Below, one piece after another: positions 34,024 through 41,335 of a DNA stretch of 64,000 nt; within the stretch, counting starts at the first letter, position 1; the number at the start of each line of letters is the position of its first letter. A model generated the notes under the pieces. It searched no databases, had not been told where the DNA came from, and saw only the letters and a list, made by a program, of their open reading frames with translations. The stretch is from Bacteroidia bacterium. Its GTDB lineage: Bacteria > Bacteroidota > Bacteroidia > B-17B0 > Aurantibacillaceae. The stretch lies in assembly GCA_016787785.1 (NCBI GenBank), contig JAEUTO010000005.1:186001-250000 (forward strand), written 5' to 3'. Both the position numbers and the translations under genes were made by a program.

Positions 34024-34938
34024 TTAGTCTTTAGTAAAAAATTTTGTTTCGTCTATTTTCGTAAACCCTTCGTTTTTTCCTCCCTGCAAAGTTAATTCAT
34101 TAATTGAATTTAAAGCGGTTGGTTCTTTACTTTCAAAAAACTCGGGATCTTCTTTAAAAGCGCCAAATACTTCAGTCGCCAAAGGCTTCAGCGAGTAACT
34201 AAAAATTGAACCGGTGCAATATTTGATCAGTAAAGAGTCTTTTGGCAATTCATTTATTTGCGCGTAAAAGCCTTTTTGAATGTAGCAACTTCTTATAAAC
34301 CTCTTTTTTGTAAAAAGGCAAACGATCAACTCTTTGCCGGTATTATTTTTAACGGTAAGGTCAAAATTGGCGGTAGTATCAAATTTATTTCTTCCAAAAT
34401 AATTACTGTAAGGCGCGTCGCCCATTTTTAATGAGGTTTTTTTTGGTCCTTCAATTTCCTTTTGGGGAACATGTTTTTTGAGTGCAGTATTTGCCGGCGA
34501 AGCTAAATTAAGGATCAATAAAAAAAGGCCAACCGCAATGGGAGTTGCAAAAAGTATGTATTTAAATTCGTTATAATGTGTTTTTCCTTCGGTTGCCTGC
34601 TTGTAAGTTTCTTTTGTTTTTGCGTATTTTTTTATGTGTTCATCGTAATATTTTCTACGCTTTAATTCCTTCTCGTCAAAGCTCCAGTTTTTTGTCTTGT
34701 TGTTTTTAGAAGCGTAGTTTTCGTTGATCGCAAGGTTATAATCCAAACGGTAATCGTACATCGATTTAAGTTTTGGATCGGATAAGGTTTCGTAGGCTTT
34801 TAAAATTTTAGCAAAATGCTCTTTACCTGCAGGATTTTTATCAGGATGGTAGATCTTGGCCAGGCGCCGGAAAGCAGATTTTATTTCAGCGGAACCGGCT
34901 CCAGAATGTACACCTAAAATTTCGTAATAATTAGCCAA
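34024..34938 (-). CDS. J-domain protein with one membrane span
   Basis: A 304-residue protein with an N-terminal J-domain (residues 2-65: [19 protein letters not shown] with the HPD motif at 31-33, [18 protein letters not shown]). A charged linker follows, then a single span at about 130-148 ([16 protein letters not shown]), and a C-terminal domain of unknown fold beyond the membrane. The J-domain should stimulate DnaK ATPase on the cytosolic side, so it may recruit the chaperone to membrane-associated clients. It lacks the zinc finger of DnaJ itself. It sits 3 bases upstream of the epimerase gene. Confidence 0.85.
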   Translation of the reverse strand: MANYYEILGVHSGAGSAEIKSAFRRLAKIYHPDKNPAGKEHFAKILKAYETLSDPKLKSMYDYRLDYNLAINENYASKNNKTKNWSFDEKELKRRKYYDEHIKKYAKTKETYKQATEGKTHYNEFKYILFATPIAVGLFLLILNLASPANTALKKHVPQKEIEGPKKTSLKMGDAPYSNYFGRNKFDTTANFDLTVKNNTGKELIVCLFTKKRFIRSCYIQKGFYAQINELPKDSLLIKYCTGSIFSYSLKPLATEVFGAFKEDPEFFESKEPTALNSINELTLQGGKNEGFTKIDETKFFTKD

Positions 34939-34965
34939 AACCTAAAAATTTAAAAATAGAATCGT

Positions 34966-36408
34966 TTAAAGTTTTACACAAACATTTTTTGGTTCGGTAA
35001 AAAAGTCCAAAGCTTCAAAGCCACCTTCTCTGCCAACACCGCTGGCTTTAACACCGCCAAACGGCGTGCGCAGATCGCGTAACAACCAACAGTTTATCCA
35101 AACAATACCGGCGTGTAAATTATTTGCAATTTTGTGCGCACGGGTTAAATTTTGTGTCCACACAATACTTGCCAATCCGTACACCGTTGAGTTGGCCATC
35201 ATCAATGCTTCTTCCTCTTTATCAAAAGGTGTAATGGTAACTACGGGACCAAAAATTTCTTCCTGGTTAGTACGGCAATCATAGGCAAGACCTTCAATAA
35301 TGGTTGGTTCAATATAATAGCCTTCTGTTAATTCACCTTTTAACGTGAGTTTGTTTCCGCCGCAAAGTATCTTCCCGCCCTCTTGTTTTGCGAGTTCTAT
35401 ATAACTTACTATTTTTTCCTGATGCTGTTTAGAAACAATGGCGCCTACTTTTGTTTTATCGTCTAACGGATCGCCAACGCTTAACTCTTTTGTTTTTGCA
35501 ACAAAGTCCGTTTTAAATTTATCGTAAATTTTACGCTCCACAAAAATACGCGAGCCGCATAAACAAATTTGTCCCTGGTTAGCAAAAGAAGAATTTAATG
35601 TAGTGGCTAACATTTTATCGTAATCGCAATCGGCAAAAATGATGTTTGGATTTTTACCACCCAACTCCAACGATAATTTTTTAAACATGGGCGCGGCAAT
35701 ACTGGCAATGCTTTTACCCGTTGCCGTTCCTCCGGTGAAAGAGATCAAAGGAATATCTTTATGACTAACAATGGCATTACCAACTTTTGCGCCCAGGCCG
35801 TGCACAATGTTTAACACGCCCGCAGGTAAACCTGCTTCAATACATATTTCAGATAACAAAAATGCGGTCATAGGTGTTATTTCAGATGGCTTTGCAACTA
35901 CTGTGCAACCGGCAGCTAAAGCCGGTGCGATCTTCCAACTAAATAAATATAACGGCAAATTCCACGGAGAGATACAACCTGCAACGCCAACCGGTTGACG
36001 CAGTGTGTAATTAATAGCAGTTTCCTCCATGCTATGCGCATGCGAAGCATAATGTAAAATGCCGGTACCGTAAAAATGAAAGTTAGCGGCGGCACGTGGA
36101 ATATCCACTGTTTTAGCTAGTTTTAAAGGCTTGCCGTTATCAATACTTTCTGCAAGCGCTAATTTGTCTAAATTCTTTTCTATTAAAGCGGCTATCTTTA
36201 AAAGATAGGCCGAACGTTTATCTTTAGACGTAACGCTCCATTCTTTAAATGCATTTTTAGCGGCAGCATAAGCCAACTCCACATCTTTTTCGTCACTATC
36301 CGGTATGTGCGAATAAACTTTACCCGTTGAAGGATTAAAATTGTCTAAATATTTTTTTGAAACGGGTTCGGTTAAGGCGCCGTTTATATAGTTTTTGATC
36401 TGTTGCAT
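34966..36408 (-). CDS. aldehyde dehydrogenase (hydroxymuconic-semialdehyde type)
   Basis: A 480-residue NAD(P)-dependent aldehyde dehydrogenase. The catalytic nucleophile is C282 in NQGQICLCGSR and the general base E248 in SLELGGKNP. The cofactor segment FTGGTATGKSI (224-234) and N150 in SPWNLPL are present. The sequence style is close to 2-hydroxymuconic semialdehyde and related betaine-type enzymes, but no aromatic-degradation genes are nearby, so the substrate is uncertain. It lies in the operon between the unknown 124-residue gene and the J-domain gene. Confidence 0.9.
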   Translation of the reverse strand: MQQIKNYINGALTEPVSKKYLDNFNPSTGKVYSHIPDSDEKDVELAYAAAKNAFKEWSVTSKDKRSAYLLKIAALIEKNLDKLALAESIDNGKPLKLAKTVDIPRAAANFHFYGTGILHYASHAHSMEETAINYTLRQPVGVAGCISPWNLPLYLFSWKIAPALAAGCTVVAKPSEITPMTAFLLSEICIEAGLPAGVLNIVHGLGAKVGNAIVSHKDIPLISFTGGTATGKSIASIAAPMFKKLSLELGGKNPNIIFADCDYDKMLATTLNSSFANQGQICLCGSRIFVERKIYDKFKTDFVAKTKELSVGDPLDDKTKVGAIVSKQHQEKIVSYIELAKQEGGKILCGGNKLTLKGELTEGYYIEPTIIEGLAYDCRTNQEEIFGPVVTITPFDKEEEALMMANSTVYGLASIVWTQNLTRAHKIANNLHAGIVWINCWLLRDLRTPFGGVKASGVGREGGFEALDFFTEPKNVCVKL

Positions 36409-36457
36409 ATCCTTTTAAAATGACACTAAAGATACGAAACAAAAAAAACTGTAGCAA

Positions 36458-36832
36458 TTAAATTTTAGAGATAAAACGGTTCCAAATGCCGTTGTCAGGG
36501 TCTTTGAAAGGCCCATCGTTCCTCGAAAAGAACTCGATTGCCGGTTCGCTCCCAAAAGACACCAGTTTAATGCTTTCTTTGATGCCGTTATTTATAAATT
36601 CCAACTCATTTAAAATTTGTTTTGCCAATTCAGAATGTATCAGGCCCAACTCAATGAACGACCATCTTTCTTTTAACTCAAAACAGATCTTTAATTTTTT
36701 GCTGATGAAATAGTCTTCATAGGGTTGTAATAAAAATGAATTTACGGCTTCCTTTAAAAAAGGGATCCTGAAAATTGTTTTCTGGATGTCTGCCAATAGA
36801 TCAAATCGTTGCAAATTATCTGCCTGTTCCAT
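36458..36832 (-). CDS. uncharacterised 124-residue protein
   Basis: I do not recognise a family. It is a soluble, helix-rich protein with many aromatic and acidic residues and no signal peptide, for example RFDLLADIQKTIFRIPFLKEA and ERWSFIELGLIHSELAKQIL. It starts 2 bases after the phosphatidyltransferase stop, so both are almost certainly co-translated. No function can be assigned. Confidence 0.7.
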   Translation of the reverse strand: MEQADNLQRFDLLADIQKTIFRIPFLKEAVNSFLLQPYEDYFISKKLKICFELKERWSFIELGLIHSELAKQILNELEFINNGIKESIKLVSFGSEPAIEFFSRNDGPFKDPDNGIWNRFISKI

Positions 36833-36834
36833 AA

Positions 36835-37407
36835 TTATTTTTTTAGTTTAAAAATTGAACTTACATCTACTTTAGAAGTTTTCATTTTAAAAATGATCAA
36901 TGCCACTTCTAATTGTGCTATTAATCCCCAAACAAACATTACGTAAAAAATAACCTCTGCATTTTTACCCAATAATATTTGTAATACCGATAACGTTAAA
37001 AGTACAGCCCAGGCTTTTGCAGCGTAGGTGTGTAATGCCAATGCAGTATTAAATTTTAGATAGCCAAACAGCTGTATAAAAACCTCCGACATTAATAAAA
37101 TAAAAAGCGCTGCGGCGTGTGATCTTACAAAGGAATTTTCCATCACCAACAAAACGTATAAAAGTGTTACCCAAAAAATGATATCCACTCTGCTATCTAA
37201 TTGGCGTAAACGGACCGAATCTATCTTTAATTTTCTGGCAATGACACCATCAAACACATCGCTTAAAACTGCAAAAATTAAAAGTAAACTTACGGTGATA
37301 GGATCTTGCAGTTGTTTAAAAATGGCAACGAAAATAAAATACACAGCAATTAACAGCCTGCTATAAACTAACAGGTAAGGCGTTTGATTTAAAATTCTTG
37401 TTTTCAT
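36835..37407 (-). CDS. CDP-alcohol phosphatidyltransferase family protein
   Basis: A 190-residue membrane enzyme with about six spans that would transfer a phosphatidyl (or related) group from a CDP-activated donor to an alcohol. The family motif D-x2-DG-x2-AR-x8-G-x3-D-x3-D is present as DVFDGVIAR ... D-SRV-D, but the central Gly is replaced by Leu (RLRQLD). All four Asp residues remain, so activity is plausible. The alcohol (glycerol phosphate, serine or inositol phosphate) cannot be told. It is the first gene of the leftward operon that ends with the ferredoxin. Confidence 0.82.
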   Translation of the reverse strand: MKTRILNQTPYLLVYSRLLIAVYFIFVAIFKQLQDPITVSLLLIFAVLSDVFDGVIARKLKIDSVRLRQLDSRVDIIFWVTLLYVLLVMENSFVRSHAAALFILLMSEVFIQLFGYLKFNTALALHTYAAKAWAVLLTLSVLQILLGKNAEVIFYVMFVWGLIAQLEVALIIFKMKTSKVDVSSIFKLKK

Positions 37408-37567
37408 AGTTAGGTTTTTTTCTTGATCAAAATTATCGCATTAAAACAGCAGCGCCTTACGACCTTTTGCGGTTGGGTTTGCAAAAGCATTATAAACCGC
37501 GTTTAAGTTGCCGTGAAACTTAAAAACGGCGAATTAATTGCAATAAATGCAAATGTTTAACTAGCAA

Positions 37568-37598
37568 TTTGCTTTTTTTACTAAAAACGCTATCTTTA
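37568..37598 (+). promoter_or_regulatory. Bacteroidota-type promoter for the HTH regulator
   Basis: TTTG (37568-37571), a 19-base spacer and TATCTTTA (37591-37598), one base off TAnnTTTG, 20 bases before the ATG. Just upstream, TTTAAGTT / AACTTAAA (37502-37524) forms an 8-bp inverted repeat that could be an operator. Confidence 0.6.
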
Positions 37599-37618
37599 TC
37601 TCTATAAATCATCGAAAT

Positions 37619-38632
37619 ATGCCTGTTAAAAAAGAAAAAAAAGGAGGCAAAGTTGACCTTCTTATACAGAATCATTTTATAACCAAGTTCAAAGCTATAA
37701 TTCCACCCAGTGTTGGTTTAGCAGAAGAAATTGCAGATGTTTTAGATGTTAGCATTGATAGTGCTTACCGCAGGATAAGAGGCGAAACCGAATTAACCAT
37801 TGAAGAGGTATACAAGATCTCAAAAAAATATGCAATAAGTCTGGATGAAGTTTTTAGCAACCAAAACGATACCGTAACTTTTTCGTACACCAAATTAACG
37901 GATAGCGAAAAGAACTTTGAAACGTATTTGAACAGGATCTTATCGCACCTTAAAACCATGAACAAGTTTGAGAATCGAAAAGTTTATTATGTTGCCGAAG
38001 AGATCCCTATTTTTTATTCTTTTTTCTCAAAAAAATTAACCGATTTTAAATTATTTTATTGGCAACGATCTGTTTTAAATATTCCGGCCTACCAACAACA
38101 AAAATTTGAATGGGGAATTGTACCACAAAATCTAATAGACATTGCGCACAATGTTTATAAAGAATACCTAACGGTTCCAAGCTCTGAGATCTGGACCTCC
38201 GAAACAGTTTTAACCGGCTTAAAACAAATTCAATTTTATTTTGACAGCGGCATAATTTCTTCGGCACATGCAACCGAACTACTTGGCGAATACAAGGTAA
38301 TGATAGATATGATATTGAAGAATGCGGAAAGCAGCAGAAAGAACATCAGCGATAAATCAGATACTTTCTCGTTATACAACAGCGAAGTGGTATTAGGTAC
38401 CAATTGTATTTATGTAGTAATGGGCGACACAACTTATTCTTATATTTCTTTTAATACCATGAATTCACTTACCACCAACAATCCGCAATTTTGTGAAGAG
38501 ACGGAGCATTGGGTGAGAAATTTAGAGAAAAAAAGTACATTGATAAGTGGTGTGTCTGAGAAACAACGTTATCAATTCTTTAGCGGCATGTATAAGAGTA
38601 TAGACGAGTGTTTGCAGAGGGTGAAAGCGTAA
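37619..38632 (+). CDS. helix-turn-helix DNA-binding protein
   Basis: A 337-residue protein. Residues about 33-75 (GLAEEIADVLDVSIDSAYRRIRG ... ISKKYAISLDEVF) form an XRE-like helix-turn-helix. The rest is a long mostly helical domain with aromatic-rich segments (FYSFFSKKLTDFKLFYWQRS) of a type seen behind HTH domains in Bacteroidota, with no assigned ligand. It is probably a transcription regulator; its targets are unknown. It has its own promoter and is followed without gap by the flavoprotein gene, so it may also regulate its own operon. Confidence 0.75.
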   Translation: MPVKKEKKGGKVDLLIQNHFITKFKAIIPPSVGLAEEIADVLDVSIDSAYRRIRGETELTIEEVYKISKKYAISLDEVFSNQNDTVTFSYTKLTDSEKNFETYLNRILSHLKTMNKFENRKVYYVAEEIPIFYSFFSKKLTDFKLFYWQRSVLNIPAYQQQKFEWGIVPQNLIDIAHNVYKEYLTVPSSEIWTSETVLTGLKQIQFYFDSGIISSAHATELLGEYKVMIDMILKNAESSRKNISDKSDTFSLYNSEVVLGTNCIYVVMGDTTYSYISFNTMNSLTTNNPQFCEETEHWVRNLEKKSTLISGVSEKQRYQFFSGMYKSIDECLQRVKA

Positions 38633-39835
38633 TTGAAAAAAACAATTTCTATAATTGGTGGCGGCCCCGGTGCTATTATTTTAGCCAGTGAGCTGGATCC
38701 AAAAAAATATTCCGTTTCAATTTTTGAAAAGAACACGGCATTAGGACGTAAGTTTTTAGTGGCAGGAGATGGTGGTTTAAACTTAACGCATTCCGAAAAT
38801 GAAAAAGAGTTTGTTTCCAGATATACACCAAAAGACTTTCTGACTAACGCGTTTTCGCATTTTTCTAATAAAGATCTTATCGCCTGGATGAATGATCTTG
38901 GCATTGAAACTTTTGTGGGAAGCAGCGGACGCATATTCCCAAAAAAAGGAATAAAACCCATTGATGTTTTAAAAGCAATGGAAGAAAAATTGAAACAGCA
39001 ATCTGTAAAAATAAATTTTAAACACGAGTGGCAAGGTTTTTCTGAAACAAATGAATTGATATTTAAAACAGCAACGGGCAATAAAAAAATAAAAAGCGAT
39101 CTCGCTGTTTTTTGTTTAGGCGGCGCCAGTTGGCCGGTAACAGGCAGTAAGGGAGATTGGCTAACTATTTTTAAAGGAAAAGGCATTGATGTAATTCCTT
39201 TTAGTGCAAGCAATTGTAGTTTTAAAATTGAATGGCCAAAAGACATCCTTAAAAGTATAGAAGGAAAACCCTTAAAAAATATTTCAGTAAAATGTGGTAA
39301 CAAGATCCATTTTGGTGAAGTTGTAATTACGGCTACAGGCATTGAGGGAAGCGGCATCTATCCTTTAAGCCCGCAAATAAGAGACGAGCTAAACAAAAAA
39401 AATGAAGCAAAAATTTTTATTGATCTTAAGCCCGATCTGTCTTTTGATGAAATGATAGAACGTATTTCTAAACCTGTTTCAAAAATCTCTTACACTGAAC
39501 ATGTAGTAAAACAACTTAATTTAAATAAAACACAAATAGCATTACTAAAATCTAAACTTAGTAAAAGTGATTTTTTAGATCCAGGCATACTTGTTAACAA
39601 TTTAAAGAATTTAGAATTGACCATTTTTTCGCTTGGTCCAATTGAAGATGCGATTTCTACAGTTGGTGGAATTTCTTTGAATGAGATCTCAGAAAAATTT
39701 GAATTAAAAAAATTGCCAAATAATTTTGTGATAGGCGAAATGCTCGACTACGACGCACCTACAGGGGGTTACTTACTTCAATCGTGTTTTAGTATGGGAA
39801 AATTTTTGGCCAACCATTTAAATGATCGTGCTTAA
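38633..39835 (+). CDS. HI0933/BaiN-like FAD flavoprotein (TIGR03862 type)
   Basis: A 400-residue NAD(P)/FAD-dependent oxidoreductase-like flavoprotein. The dinucleotide motif is ISIIGGGPGAIILASELD, followed by FEKNTALGRKFLVAGDGGLNLTHSE, the HI0933-family signature. AVFCLGGASWPVTGSKGDW and the C-terminal GEMLDYDAPTGGYLLQSCFSMG complete the FAD site. Substrates in this family are mostly unknown. The start is TTG directly after the regulator's stop; no ATG fits, and MKKTISIIGGG is the expected N-terminus. Confidence 0.88.
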   Translation: MKKTISIIGGGPGAIILASELDPKKYSVSIFEKNTALGRKFLVAGDGGLNLTHSENEKEFVSRYTPKDFLTNAFSHFSNKDLIAWMNDLGIETFVGSSGRIFPKKGIKPIDVLKAMEEKLKQQSVKINFKHEWQGFSETNELIFKTATGNKKIKSDLAVFCLGGASWPVTGSKGDWLTIFKGKGIDVIPFSASNCSFKIEWPKDILKSIEGKPLKNISVKCGNKIHFGEVVITATGIEGSGIYPLSPQIRDELNKKNEAKIFIDLKPDLSFDEMIERISKPVSKISYTEHVVKQLNLNKTQIALLKSKLSKSDFLDPGILVNNLKNLELTIFSLGPIEDAISTVGGISLNEISEKFELKKLPNNFVIGEMLDYDAPTGGYLLQSCFSMGKFLANHLNDRA

Positions 39836-39917
39836 AGAGATGTTAAATTTCTGATTTTTAAATTTGTGTTTAGCCTCCAAAAGAAGCTTTTTTTTAACTT
39901 TTTAACGGTTTAAAACT

Positions 39918-39951
39918 TTTGTATTATTTAGAGTCTAATATTCTATATTTG
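39918..39951 (+). promoter_or_regulatory. Bacteroidota-type promoter for the crotonase
   Basis: TTTG (39918-39921), a 22-base spacer and TATATTTG (39944-39951), an exact -7 match, 23 bases before the ATG at 39975. Confidence 0.75.
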
Positions 39952-39974
39952 CTCAGTTTATAATTAAAAATAAG

Positions 39975-40763
39975 ATGGTGGCTACAAGTGAATATATTTT
40001 ATGCGAAATACAAAATGGTGTTTTAGTTGTTACAATTAATCGCCCTGATAAATTAAATGCTTTAAATAAGCAAACGATCGAAGAACTGCACGAAACTTTG
40101 GTGGAAGCTGAAAATCAACCGGAGATCCGTGCGATCATACTAACAGGTTCGGGCCAAAAGGCTTTTGTTGCCGGTGCAGATATTGCAGAGTTTGCAAATT
40201 TTTCTGTAGAGCAAGGAAAACAACTTAGCTCGATAGGGCATTTTAAAATATTTAATTTTATTGAGAATTACAGCAAACCAATTATTGCTGCTGTAAACGG
40301 ATTTGCATTAGGCGGCGGTTTAGAATTGGCAATGTGTTGCCACATTCGTGTAGTTAGCGAAAATGCAAAAATGGGTTTACCTGAAGTAAGTTTAGGTGTA
40401 ATTCCAGGTTACGGTGGAACACAACGTTTGGCGCAACTGGTTGGTAAAGGAAAAGCATTTGAAATGATCGTTACGGCAGATATGATCAATGCGCAAGACG
40501 CTTATAAATGGGGTCTTGCAAACTACGTAACCACACAAGAAGAATTATTAAATAAGTGTTTCGAAATTACAGCTAAACTTTCTACAAAAAGTCCTACTGC
40601 AATTAGAACTGCAATTAAAGTTATTAATGCAGGTTACAACACTAAATTAAATGGTTTTGAAGTAGAAATTGAAGAATTTGGTAAATCTTTTGGTACTAAA
40701 GATTTTAAAGAAGGTGTAAGTGCTTTTTTAGAAAAAAGAAAAGCCAATTTTAAAGGCGAATAA
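39975..40763 (+). CDS. enoyl-CoA hydratase/isomerase (crotonase)
   Basis: A 262-residue crotonase-fold enzyme that hydrates trans-2-enoyl-CoA in beta-oxidation or butyrate-type metabolism. The oxyanion-hole segments are AFVAGADIAEF and GFALGGGLELAM. The two catalytic glutamates of true hydratases are both present, E117 and E137 (LPEVSLG), which supports hydratase rather than another crotonase activity. IPGYGGTQRL also fits. It has a promoter in front and a strong terminator behind, so it is monocistronic. Confidence 0.93.
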   Translation: MVATSEYILCEIQNGVLVVTINRPDKLNALNKQTIEELHETLVEAENQPEIRAIILTGSGQKAFVAGADIAEFANFSVEQGKQLSSIGHFKIFNFIENYSKPIIAAVNGFALGGGLELAMCCHIRVVSENAKMGLPEVSLGVIPGYGGTQRLAQLVGKGKAFEMIVTADMINAQDAYKWGLANYVTTQEELLNKCFEITAKLSTKSPTAIRTAIKVINAGYNTKLNGFEVEIEEFGKSFGTKDFKEGVSAFLEKRKANFKGE

Positions 40764-40783
40764 GGTTTTGAAATTTAATTTTA

Positions 40784-40814
40784 AAAAGAGCTGTTGCAAT
40801 ACAGCTCTTTTTTT
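40784..40814 (+). terminator. terminator of the crotonase gene
   Basis: AAAAGAGCTGT (40784-40794) pairs with ACAGCTCTTTT (40801-40811) around a 6-base loop and is followed by T. Confidence 0.92.
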
Positions 40815-40870
40815 ATGCTGATTTTGATCATTTTACCTGTTAAATAAACAAACCAACACAAAAATTAACG

Positions 40871-40878
40871 TAAATTTG
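40871..40878 (+). promoter_or_regulatory. TAnnTTTG -7 element
   Basis: TAAATTTG exactly matches the -7 consensus. It covers the GTG at 40878 that would otherwise be the first start codon of the following gene, so that GTG is unlikely to be translated. Confidence 0.55.
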
Positions 40879-40895
40879 TGGGGAGTATAAATACA

Positions 40896-41165
40896 TTGAA
40901 AAAAAACACAAAATATTTTACAGTTTTAATTATTCTGTTCGTAGTGTTATTTAGTTTTGACGCTGAAGCGCAATGTGCTATGTGTAAACAGGCGGCAGAA
41001 ACTTCTTTGAAATCAAATCCAACTTCTATGGCAAGAAGTTTAAATAGTGGTATATTATATTTAATGGCAGTACCTTATTTATTAATGTGTTTTATTTTCA
41101 GGAAGCAGATCGTTCAACTTTGGAGGAAGATCTTTCCTAAATCTTCGCAATCGCCCGTTAAATAA
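40896..41165 (+). CDS. small exported/membrane protein with CxxC
   Basis: An 89-residue protein when started at TTG 40896 (MKKNTKYFTVLIILFVVLF). The upstream GTG at 40878 lies in the promoter. The signal peptide ends near DAEAQ, and the mature part begins CAMCKQAAETS, a CxxC at the start of the domain. A hydrophobic span follows (SGILYLMAVPYLLMCFIF), then a basic C-terminal tail (RKQIVQLWRK). Small proteins of this layout occur in Bacteroidota without a known role. The CxxC may bind a metal or form a disulfide. Confidence 0.7.
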   Translation: MKKNTKYFTVLIILFVVLFSFDAEAQCAMCKQAAETSLKSNPTSMARSLNSGILYLMAVPYLLMCFIFRKQIVQLWRKIFPKSSQSPVK

Positions 41166-41286
41166 GGGTTTTTTGGGATACGCCTTGTTCCCTCAGCAAT
41201 AAAGCCTTTTCACTCAGTTCGTTTTTTTTCCCTTTACTAAATCGGCTTTTTAATAAGTTAAGTCTGAGTCTAGCTCAAATACAGTT

Positions 41287-41314
41287 TTTGTAAGTTTTTA
41301 ATAAGGTAGTTTTG
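41287..41314 (+). promoter_or_regulatory. promoter of the 41336 gene
   Basis: TTTG (41287-41290), a 16-base spacer and TAGTTTTG (41307-41314), an exact TAnnTTTG. It overlaps a TTG at 41312, which therefore cannot be the start codon. Confidence 0.6.
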
Positions 41315-41335
41315 AGGCGTAATACAAATACTTCT

